From assembly GCA_002504495.1 (NCBI GenBank), contig DATC01000056.1:1-6616 (forward strand): a DNA stretch of 6,616 bases, in the 5' to 3' direction. This document shows positions 1 through 4,982 of the stretch, piece by piece. The DNA comes from Methanomassiliicoccaceae archaeon UBA537 (GTDB taxonomy: Archaea; Thermoplasmatota; Thermoplasmata; Methanomassiliicoccales; Methanomethylophilaceae). The notes under the pieces are model-generated. The model saw only the letters and a program-made list of their open reading frames with translations, was not told where the DNA came from and did no database searches. Position 1 is the stretch's first letter, and each line of letters opens with the position of its first letter. The position numbers were made by a program, and so were the translations under genes.

Positions 1-31
1 CAATCAGATCTGCTCTGCTCCCTGACGGTAT

Positions 32-1162
32 TTAAACCCACTCAAACTTACGAAGAGCCTTCTTCTTGTAGAAGTAGCGGTCGTATCCTCCCTTCATCAG
101 GCATTCGGAGATCGCATTCTCTGTCGCTGCACCCATGTTGAATCCCGTATCTTCGCTGTAGACTGCTCTGCGGGCGTTCACTCCCATCATGCGGAGCAAC
201 ATGCCCGTATCGGACATGTAGGCGCGGAAGACGTCCTGTTCGCAATGGGCTATCAGAGGGATCTCGGGAGAATCCAGCTGGATGCACGGGCTTGCCAATC
301 CCGCCTTCAGCACCCATAGGAGGCTGTCGCTGTACTTCCTCGATGCGGTGCGCGGCCTATCGTCATCGAGACGAGAGAACATGAATCTCTTGTTGGATTG
401 GGACAGCTGGGACGGGATGGACCTGAAGCAATGTTCTATCTTCAAGGCATCCTTATCGTCGTTGTACTTCCTGATGTCGTCGACGCTCGATTCGATTATC
501 CGATCCAGAACTTCTCCTGCCGCGGTATAGTCGTCGGTCTCCAGATATCTGACGATCGCTTGCGGCATGCCACCGACGAGACAGTAGTCTCTGAAGGCAT
601 CCTCCATCGCCTTGAGATAGGCGCTGTTGAACGGCCTCAGGGAACGTATGCAATCGTGAATCTCATCTATGATGTCTTCAGACATGCCTTTTGCCCATAG
701 GAACTCCTCGAAATCCAGGCCGTACATCGTCAACGGCTCCTCGTAGCCTACGGGAATCAGAGCTTCGGTTCTTTTCCTGTCCACTACATCTAGCAGGGAG
801 CCGGAGGCTATGACGTCGTACCGTCCGTCCATGGAGAACGGTTTCAACGACTCTCTGGCCCGCGGACATGCCTGGATCTCATCGAAGAAGATCAGTGTTC
901 TATTGGGGATGAAGTCATCGGGATCGAGGAAAAGCTTGAGATTCCTCACTATCGTATCTACATCGAGGTTGTCATCGAATGCCCGGTGAACGTTTCTCTG
1001 CAGGCTGAAGTCCACGTATACCAGCTTTTCGTAGTTGTCGTATGCGAACTTCTTGATGATGTACGTCTTTCCGACCTGGCGTTGTCCTTTCACAAGGAGG
1101 CAATTGTGATCCTTGCGGGATTTCCATTCCATCAGTCTGTCGTAGATCTTCCTCTTGAGCAC
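32..1162 (-). CDS. DUF4143-family AAA ATPase, apparently C-terminally truncated
   Basis: Predicted P-loop ATPase of 376 aa from the widespread archaeal/bacterial AAA_14 + DUF4143 family, whose biological role is poorly known. The N-terminal AAA domain shows the family's Walker A variant GQRQVGKTY (residues 26-34), Walker B LIFFDEIQ (90-97) and a sensor-1-like segment VIASGSLLD (117-125). The middle and C-terminal part resembles DUF4143, with a RAYMSDTGMLLRMMG segment and then ATENAISECL. Family members usually run to about 400-450 aa and end in a nuclease-like region (typically E-x-D-F-V, then an EVK motif). Here the protein stops at KFEWV, where that region should begin, so it seems to lack about 50-70 residues. 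The start is GTG at 1162, with no clear Shine-Dalgarno but a TATA-like element 24 bp upstream, suggesting a leaderless transcript. It lies downstream of the ramA terminator and looks independent of the methanol genes. Family assignment is confident; function is unknown. Confidence 0.85.
   Translation of the reverse strand: MLKRKIYDRLMEWKSRKDHNCLLVKGQRQVGKTYIIKKFAYDNYEKLVYVDFSLQRNVHRAFDDNLDVDTIVRNLKLFLDPDDFIPNRTLIFFDEIQACPRARESLKPFSMDGRYDVIASGSLLDVVDRKRTEALIPVGYEEPLTMYGLDFEEFLWAKGMSEDIIDEIHDCIRSLRPFNSAYLKAMEDAFRDYCLVGGMPQAIVRYLETDDYTAAGEVLDRIIESSVDDIRKYNDDKDALKIEHCFRSIPSQLSQSNKRFMFSRLDDDRPRTASRKYSDSLLWVLKAGLASPCIQLDSPEIPLIAHCEQDVFRAYMSDTGMLLRMMGVNARRAVYSEDTGFNMGAATENAISECLMKGGYDRYFYKKKALRKFEWV
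272..283. repeat. Extra copy of the ATCCAGCTGGAT palindrome inside the ATPase gene
   Basis: This exact 12-bp palindrome matches the core of the promoter repeat array at 1196-1281. It encodes residues IQLD of the ATPase, so the match may be chance coupled to coding constraint, or a downstream binding site for the same factor. The preceding base (A) also matches the array. Confidence 0.6.
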
Positions 1163-1182
1163 AGGTCGGAATCGACTTCCTG

Positions 1183-1189
1183 TTATTAA
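1183..1189 (-). promoter_or_regulatory. Putative TATA box of the ATPase gene
   Basis: The minus strand reads TTTAATA here, centred about 24 bp upstream of the GTG start at 1162. This is close to the usual archaeal TATA-to-start distance, so transcription may begin at or near the start codon. Such spacing fits the lack of a good ribosome-binding site. The tandem palindromic repeats begin about 7 bp further upstream. Predicted by eye only. Confidence 0.45.
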
Positions 1190-1195
1190 AGTGTA

Positions 1196-1281
1196 GATAA
1201 TTCAGCTGGATATGCGACAATTTTGCAGATAATCCAGCTGGATATGCGACAATTTTGCAGATAATCCAGCTGGATATGCGA
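1196..1281. repeat. 32-bp tandem repeat (2.7 copies) with a 12-bp palindrome core
   Basis: Two full 32-bp units (1196-1227 and 1228-1259) and a third of 22 bp (1260-1281) lie head to tail. Units 1 and 2 differ at one base. Each has the self-complementary core ATCCAGCTGGAT; the first copy reads ATTCAGCTGGAT. The palindrome centres are at about 1205.5, 1237.5 and 1269.5, exactly 32 bp (about three helical turns) apart. The array abuts the putative promoter of the ATPase gene, so it could be a set of operator sites for a dimeric regulator. The same 12-mer occurs once more inside the ATPase gene at 272-283. Confidence 0.9.
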
Positions 1282-1303
1282 TAATAGTCACGGGAAAAGA
1301 GTA

Positions 1304-1333
1304 ACCGGAAAAAGGAAGGGGGCCCGTAGGCCC
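1304..1333 (-). terminator. Hairpin and T-tract terminator of the cobW/ramA operon
   Basis: Ten bases past the ramA stop codon, the minus strand forms GGGCC-TACG-GGCCC (1333-1320). It is followed by a pyrimidine run containing five T residues (1313-1309). This resembles an intrinsic terminator, and a T-rich tract alone can terminate archaeal transcription. It separates the ramA operon from the ATPase gene, which lies in the same direction. Confidence 0.6.
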
Positions 1334-1342
1334 GTTTGAAGC

Positions 1343-2959
1343 TCAGATGCTGAGTCTGAGGTTATCGTACTTGTAGACCTTGCTGGGGCAGGAGAACTGG
1401 CAGCGGTAGCACGCGGTTCCCAGGCAGTTCTTCGTCTTCACGACGATCTCGTTGTCCGGCATGACGGTCAGGGCGTTCTCGGGGCATTCCTTCTCGCAGA
1501 TCTTGCATCCGGTGCATCCTTCCATGCGTCCCCTGAGTTCGGTTCCGATGTCGTGGACGATCGTCAGTCCGCGTTCGCCTAGATCAGGGATGTCCCTCTT
1601 GACCATCTTGTGGACGTCGATGCGTCCTCTGGGCTTTGGAAGCTCCTGCAGACCTGCCGCAACGTTGTTCCTGTTGTACATCTCGAAGGGCATGCCCTCG
1701 TCGCACAGCGCCAGCTCCTGGGTGTAGATCTGCTCGAAGATCTTGTCGCCGGCGAACATTATATGGTTCGCTCTGATGCTGTTCGCTATGTCCTGGAGCT
1801 TGTCCAGGAGCTCGGGGTCCTTCAGGATGTCGGTGGCCATGGCCAGAGACGTGTTGCCCCACTGGTAGATCGTGTCGCATGAAGGCGGAACGAGACCGAC
1901 GTCCCTCGCCTTGTCTGCATCGACGTAGGTACCGGAGGCACCGGCCATGTACATGACCTTCATGTCGGAGAACTTGACTCCGGCATGCTCCAGCAGAGTG
2001 AAGTGTCCGGCGCGGATGGCCCCGATGGCCTTCAGGGCCTCGGATATGTCCTTGGAATCTATGTAGACTCCGTCCTGGAGATGGAGCTTGCCGTCCGAGG
2101 TCTTGAGCTTCCCCTTCCTCCAGAGGTCGCTGCTCATGGCCGCCGAAACGGCGGCGACGACTCCGGTTCCGGTGATGCCCACGGCCTTGCCGTGCATCGG
2201 ACCGTTGGGGGTGATGGATTCAAGTCCGAAGTCTATCCTGTCTCCGTCCTCGGGCATGATGTCGTCGTCCAGGACCTTGCAGATCCACTGGAAATCGTAT
2301 TCCAGATCTGATATGGCCCCGGGTCCGGCGAGCATCCCGCACCTTATGGACTGTCCCTCCATGGCGGGCCCTGCGGCGGCGGATCCGGTGTAGATGTCGT
2401 CGCCGACCTTGAGAGCCATCTCCGCATTGGTGCCGTAGTCGGTGACCATGCAGTTGCGGTCGTCCTCGAGGAATCCGCTCTTGTACATCATCGCCAGAGC
2501 GTCCGCTCCGATCTCGTGCCTGATGGCAGGGGGTACGTAAAGCTCGCATCCGTCCTTCACATCTAGTCCGACATCGACGGCGGAGAAGACTCCCGCGTCC
2601 CTCTTCTGCATCTCGATGCCTCTGGCCTTCCTGGCGTTGTCGCCTGCGAAGGCGAGGTCGTCGACGGGGATCCCCTGGAACAGGGACAGCTGGATGGGAT
2701 TGCCGCATATGCTGACCTTTTCGACCTGCTTCAGGTCGATCCCGAGCGTCCTGATCAGCTTGTTCTCGGTGTCGATCAGGATGTCGTGCGCCATCTCGGT
2801 GCCTACGTTTATGCAGAAGGTCAGATGGTCCATGATGTTGGCACCCGGCAGAGGGTGGCATTCGGTGACCGAAGTGGATATGATCTTACCGCTGTCGAGA
2901 TCGACCGCATGGCACCTGCTTCCGCTGGTGCCCACGTCTATTGATATTCCGTAGCTCAT
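1343..2959 (-). CDS. ramA: RamA-type ATP-dependent reductive activase of corrinoid proteins
   Basis: Iron-sulfur ATPase of 538 aa, close to the roughly 540 aa of Methanosarcina RamA. This family reduces methyltransferase corrinoid proteins from inactive Co(II) to Co(I) using ATP. The N-terminus has the ASKHA phosphate-binding motif DVGTSGSR (residues 8-15). Further ASKHA-like segments are DYGTN (174-178), GITGTGVV (261-268), GASGTYVD (340-347) and a GN pair (368-369). The C-terminus holds two four-cysteine motifs for [4Fe-4S] clusters: CTGCKICEKEC (482-492) and CLGTACYRCQFSC (512-524). The start at 2959 was chosen because GGAGGT lies 8 nt upstream and the ATPase motif follows at once; the frame stays open to 3286, but that stretch is low-complexity, Arg-rich and overlaps the upstream gene. 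It is the last gene of a three-gene operon, 29 bp after the His-rich gene. Facing mtaCB, it is probably the activase for the methanol system (MAP/RamM role) rather than, or as well as, methylamine proteins; that substrate call is inference. Confidence 0.92.
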   Translation of the reverse strand: MSYGISIDVGTSGSRCHAVDLDSGKIISTSVTECHPLPGANIMDHLTFCINVGTEMAHDILIDTENKLIRTLGIDLKQVEKVSICGNPIQLSLFQGIPVDDLAFAGDNARKARGIEMQKRDAGVFSAVDVGLDVKDGCELYVPPAIRHEIGADALAMMYKSGFLEDDRNCMVTDYGTNAEMALKVGDDIYTGSAAAGPAMEGQSIRCGMLAGPGAISDLEYDFQWICKVLDDDIMPEDGDRIDFGLESITPNGPMHGKAVGITGTGVVAAVSAAMSSDLWRKGKLKTSDGKLHLQDGVYIDSKDISEALKAIGAIRAGHFTLLEHAGVKFSDMKVMYMAGASGTYVDADKARDVGLVPPSCDTIYQWGNTSLAMATDILKDPELLDKLQDIANSIRANHIMFAGDKIFEQIYTQELALCDEGMPFEMYNRNNVAAGLQELPKPRGRIDVHKMVKRDIPDLGERGLTIVHDIGTELRGRMEGCTGCKICEKECPENALTVMPDNEIVVKTKNCLGTACYRCQFSCPSKVYKYDNLRLSI

Positions 2960-2967
2960 CTGTTTCA

Positions 2968-2973
2968 ACCTCC
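2968..2973 (-). promoter_or_regulatory. Ribosome-binding site of ramA
   Basis: The minus strand reads GGAGGT, 8 nt before the ATG at 2959. This strong Shine-Dalgarno fixes the start and rules out the long upstream in-frame extension. Confidence 0.85.
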
Positions 2974-2988
2974 GTGTCCGTGCCGCTC

Positions 2989-3903
2989 TCACTCGCCGTG
3001 GTGATGGCAGCCGCATCCGTCTCCGTGGACGGAGTCGTGGTCCTGGTCCAGTTCGCAGTCTATGGCGGAGTCCCTGATCGCATGGAACATGGTGTGGAGG
3101 AGCTCGTGGTTGGCTCCTTCCACATGGGCTTTGAACGACAGCTTGACGGTCTCCGAAGGTTCGACGCCTCCGTCGCGCTCGACTCCCTCGTCGAGGTCGT
3201 CCACGATGAGATCGAGCTCTTGGTCTCCGCAGGTGACGATGGCGCCGATCTCCCCATCGAGTCCGCCGTACTCCTCGGCGGCCCATCCGGCGACCTTTAG
3301 CACGGCAGCGGAGAGCCTGGCTTCCGAATCGGCGTTCCAGCCGGTGATGGTTCCCGTGAGCTCCATCATGTCGTCATGGTCCTCGCATCCGCAGGAGCAG
3401 TGCTCGTGGTGATGGCCCTCGTGGCAGTGGCATTCGTGATCGTGCTCCTCATGGCAATGGTCGTGGCAGTGGCATTCGACAGGCTTGTCGAGCTCGTAGG
3501 TCAGTCCGGAGTCGTCGATAGCATGGAACATCTGGTGCTCCAGCTCGTGTTCGTCCACATCGAGGACCGCGCACATGAACGCGAATCTTGCGGTGGGAAG
3601 AGGTCCGAGCTCTCCATGGCGCTCCACACCGTTGTCGAGATCTATGAGGTTCAGAGTGACGCCGTTGCCGTTCTCGTCGACGATGGCGGCCTTGATGTGC
3701 CCCAGGAGGATGCTGGACTCGTTCGTGACGTAGTATCCGATCCTCATCAGGACTCCGACCATGGCGTCTTCTGCTCCGGCGTTCCAATTGGAGATCGTTC
3801 CCTGGATCCCGACAGCGCAGCCTCCGGCCATCTCCAGAGAGGTCTGCTCATGCTCGTGGTGATGCCCCTCGTGGCAGTGGCATTCGTGCTCCTCGTGGCT
3901 CAT
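2989..3903 (-). CDS. His/Cys-rich protein with a duplicated domain, putative metal carrier
   Basis: Soluble 304-aa protein with no signal peptide or membrane segment; I do not recognise a named family. It has three metal-ligand tracts: N-terminal (residues 3-18, 8 His and 2 Cys), central (144-176, 13 His and 8 Cys) and C-terminal (289-302, 5 His and 2 Cys). Between them are two copies of a domain of about 105 residues (roughly 33-140 and 181-286). Shared features are TI-x-x-WNA (36-42 and 185-191), GVER (92-95 and 240-243) and HEL-x-H-x-MFHAI (119-129 and 266-276). The last contains HExxHxxxH in both copies. It starts at the ATG overlapping the GTPase stop (ATGA, 3900-3903), implying translational coupling, and has only a weak ribosome-binding site. 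CobW proteins often carry a His-rich stretch and an extra C-terminal domain of about 100 aa, both missing from the adjacent GTPase, so this may be its partner. The metal (Zn, Co or Ni) cannot be read from sequence. Confidence 0.85.
   Translation of the reverse strand: MSHEEHECHCHEGHHHEHEQTSLEMAGGCAVGIQGTISNWNAGAEDAMVGVLMRIGYYVTNESSILLGHIKAAIVDENGNGVTLNLIDLDNGVERHGELGPLPTARFAFMCAVLDVDEHELEHQMFHAIDDSGLTYELDKPVECHCHDHCHEEHDHECHCHEGHHHEHCSCGCEDHDDMMELTGTITGWNADSEARLSAAVLKVAGWAAEEYGGLDGEIGAIVTCGDQELDLIVDDLDEGVERDGGVEPSETVKLSFKAHVEGANHELLHTMFHAIRDSAIDCELDQDHDSVHGDGCGCHHHGE
3401..3438 (-). repeat. Direct repeat copy encoding the central His tract
   Basis: These 38 bp match 3851-3888 with one mismatch, exactly 450 bp (150 codons) apart. 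They encode the same 13 residues, HECHCHEGHHHEH (156-168). The in-frame 450-bp offset shows that a tract-plus-domain unit of about 150 aa was duplicated. High DNA identity here, beside diverged domains, suggests later gene conversion or strong constraint on the tract. Confidence 0.85.
3851..3888 (-). repeat. Direct repeat copy encoding the N-terminal His tract
   Basis: Partner of the repeat at 3401-3438, identical at 37 of 38 bases. It encodes residues 6-18 of the His-rich protein. Confidence 0.85.
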
Positions 3904-4487
3904 CTCATCAACTCGTAGAGCTTGTCCAGATTCTCTCCCGTCTTCGCGGACACGGCGAAGAGGGGCTTGTCGGGGTAGTTGCCTTTGAGGTACCCTTCGA
4001 TCTCCTCGAGCTGCCCGGGCTTGGCCAGGTCGATCTTGTTGACGAGGAGCACATCGGCCTTGTTCATCTGCATCTTGAAGAAGTTCTCCTTCTTCTTGAT
4101 CAGATCATCGAACCTCTGGACGTCAGACACGCCGATGATGTAGATCTCATCGGCATCGACCTGAGCGACGTGGACGAGCTCCTTGACCTTCTGGGGAAGG
4201 GCGAGTCCGGTGGGCTCTATGATCACGACGTCGGGATCGATGTCGGCCTTGATGCTCTTGAGAGCGGTCTGAAGGGTTCCGGAGAGGCTGCAGCAGATGC
4301 AGCCGTTGGGAAGCTCCACGGCATCGTATCCCTGAGCTTTCAGGGTGGCGCCGTCGACTCCGACCTGTCCGGACTCGTTGACGAGTATGGCCGTCTTCTC
4401 GCCGCGTTTCGAATACATTCCTGCTATGTTCATCAGCAGGGTCGTCTTCCCGCTTCCGAGGAAGCCGCCCAGTATGTACACATACAT
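3900..4487 (-). CDS. CobW/COG0523-type GTPase, G domain only
   Basis: GTPase of the G3E class (COG0523, CobW/P47K group), whose members help insert or traffic zinc, cobalt or other metals. From the ATG at 4487 it is 195 aa. Visible motifs: P-loop GGFLGSGKTT (residues 7-16), the subgroup's metal-binding CxCC in GCICCSLSG (62-70), EPTG (91-94), NKID (150-153) for guanine, and SAK (180-182). Typical relatives are about 300-400 aa with a C-terminal CobW_C domain; this one ends just after the SAK loop, and the next gene begins in the ATGA overlap. I chose 4487 because MYVYILGGFLGSGKTT is the usual N-terminus and a TATA-like box lies about 27 bp upstream, suggesting a leaderless mRNA; in-frame ATG at 4508 and GTG at 4520 are alternatives. 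It is first in the operon with the His-rich protein and RamA. Family is confident; metal and client are inference. Confidence 0.9.
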   Translation of the reverse strand: MYVYILGGFLGSGKTTLLMNIAGMYSKRGEKTAILVNESGQVGVDGATLKAQGYDAVELPNGCICCSLSGTLQTALKSIKADIDPDVVIIEPTGLALPQKVKELVHVAQVDADEIYIIGVSDVQRFDDLIKKKENFFKMQMNKADVLLVNKIDLAKPGQLEEIEGYLKGNYPDKPLFAVSAKTGENLDKLYELMR

Positions 4488-4509
4488 GGATGCTAAGAAC
4501 CGAGACATC

Positions 4510-4518
4510 CCTATTAAC
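4510..4518 (-). promoter_or_regulatory. Putative TATA box of the cobW-ramA operon
   Basis: The minus strand reads GTTAATAGG, centred about 27 bp before the ATG at 4487. No Shine-Dalgarno precedes that ATG, so a leaderless transcript starting near it fits. The match to the archaeal TATA consensus is modest. Confidence 0.35.
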
Positions 4519-4635
4519 ACTATCCTGCGATAGAACCGTTGTTAACCTCTGATGGACTTTCCCGGTCTTCCGGATTCATCGGCTCGGTGCATCGGTTGAG
4601 CTCTCCGAAAGCTCCTCGGGGCCGTTCTTTATTGC

Positions 4636-4661
4636 ATCCATCATTCATCCAATATCATCCA
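4636..4661. repeat. Three phased ATCCA motifs
   Basis: ATCCA occurs at 4636-4640, 4647-4651 and 4657-4661, so the starts are 11 and 10 bp apart, on one face of the helix. The middle copy is part of ATCCAATA, the reverse complement of the TATTGGAT found twice near the mtaC promoter. Confidence 0.6.
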
Positions 4662-4728
4662 TCGCAACGCCGTCCTTGAAAGCGTCAGGGGGCTCCTCCG
4701 AGAGGTCCGATAAAGCTAGCCAGACATT

Positions 4729-4751
4729 CGATTGAGGGGTTCGGTCAATCG
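4729..4751. repeat. Inverted repeat CGATTGA-9-TCAATCG
   Basis: Perfect 7-bp arms (4729-4735 and 4745-4751) flank a 9-bp spacer. It lies about 60 bp upstream of the mtaC TATA box, where an activator could bind, or it may be chance. Confidence 0.5.
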
Positions 4752-4779
4752 TATAGGGCTATGGATCTAGCTGGTTGTA

Positions 4780-4788
4780 TATTGGATA
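4780..4788 (+). promoter_or_regulatory. TATTGGATA element upstream of the mtaC TATA box
   Basis: This 9-mer is repeated exactly at 4840-4848, 60 bp downstream, and in inverted form (eight bases) at 4647-4654. A further TGGAT lies 21 bp upstream at 4762-4766. The position before the TATA box suits an activator site. Confidence 0.45.
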
Positions 4789-4812
4789 GATGGTCGCCTT
4801 GAAAATACTAAC

Positions 4813-4820
4813 TTTATATA
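4813..4820 (+). promoter_or_regulatory. TATA box of the mtaCB operon
   Basis: TTTATATA is a textbook archaeal TATA box. The usual spacing predicts transcription starting near 4842-4844, giving a leader of about 140 nt before the mtaC ATG. AT-rich alternatives at 4865-4873 (TTTTAAATA) and 4919-4926 would give shorter leaders. Long leaders are known for mta operons in Methanosarcina. Confidence 0.6.
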
Positions 4821-4839
4821 CTGATGGATGGAAGAGGGG

Positions 4840-4848
4840 TATTGGATA
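4840..4848 (+). promoter_or_regulatory. TATTGGATA element at the predicted mtaC transcription start
   Basis: Second exact copy of the 9-mer at 4780-4788. It overlaps the predicted start of transcription, with another TGGAT ten bp on (4853-4857). A protein bound here would block or position the polymerase. Confidence 0.45.
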
Positions 4849-4891
4849 TACATGGATGGGATAGTTTTAAATAATACGGCAATTGAATGTA

Positions 4892-4910
4892 TGGATGATA
4901 TAATCATCCA
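4892..4910 (+). promoter_or_regulatory. 19-bp palindrome in the mtaC leader
   Basis: TGGATGAT-ATA-ATCATCCA has perfect 8-bp arms and a 3-bp centre. It ends with the same TGGAT/ATCCA units seen elsewhere in this region. It may be a dimer operator or, in RNA, a short stem with a tight loop. Confidence 0.6.
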
Positions 4911-4971
4911 ACGAATTCAATAAATATGGAATTACGAATGCGACGAGCAGTAGGGGTTCTAGGATCCTTAC

Positions 4972-4976
4972 GGAGG
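4972..4976 (+). promoter_or_regulatory. Ribosome-binding site of mtaC
   Basis: GGAGG lies 6 nt before the ATG at 4983. It selects that start over the in-frame ATG at 4926, which lacks a ribosome-binding site and would add 19 residues unlike the family. Confidence 0.85.
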
Positions 4977-4982
4977 AATAGA

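Larger units (their letters stand above)
4488..4982. other. Divergent intergenic region between cobW and mtaC
   Basis: About 495 bp without a convincing gene. The left part (about 4530-4740) is GC-rich and holds clustered ATCCA motifs at 4636-4661 and an inverted repeat at 4729-4751. The right part (about 4750-4930) is AT-rich and holds a strong TATA box, several TGGAT elements and a 19-bp near-palindrome. I saw no tRNA and no clear small ORF. It must contain both divergent promoters and probably the methanol-responsive control sites. Confidence 0.75.

Noticed and set aside
1196..1281. Tandem repeats as a CRISPR array
   Set aside because: The units are head to tail with no unique spacers, number fewer than three full copies, and have no cas genes nearby.
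2220..2861. Arg/His-rich minus-strand frame inside ramA
   Set aside because: It lies in another frame of a well-supported gene, has a composition typical of shifted GC-rich codons, and shows no motif.
2960..3286. N-terminal extension of ramA by 109 codons
   Set aside because: The added sequence is Arg-rich and low-complexity, overlaps the His-rich gene in another frame, and sits upstream of a strong GGAGGT site and the ASKHA motif that opens the real protein.
3376..3918. Plus-strand frame with a hydrophobic Val/Ala-rich product opposite the His-rich gene
   Set aside because: It is antisense to the His tracts: CAC/CAT and GAG codons read backwards give GTG, ATG and CTC, producing a false membrane-like protein.
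4548..4620. Possible C/D-box RNA or other small RNA in the intergenic region
   Set aside because: There is a TGATGG resembling a C box near 4550, but no convincing D box or terminal stem, so I cannot support an RNA gene.
4926..4982. Upstream ATG start for mtaC
   Set aside because: It has no ribosome-binding site and adds 19 basic residues not expected in MtaC. The ATG at 4983 has GGAGG and gives the family length.
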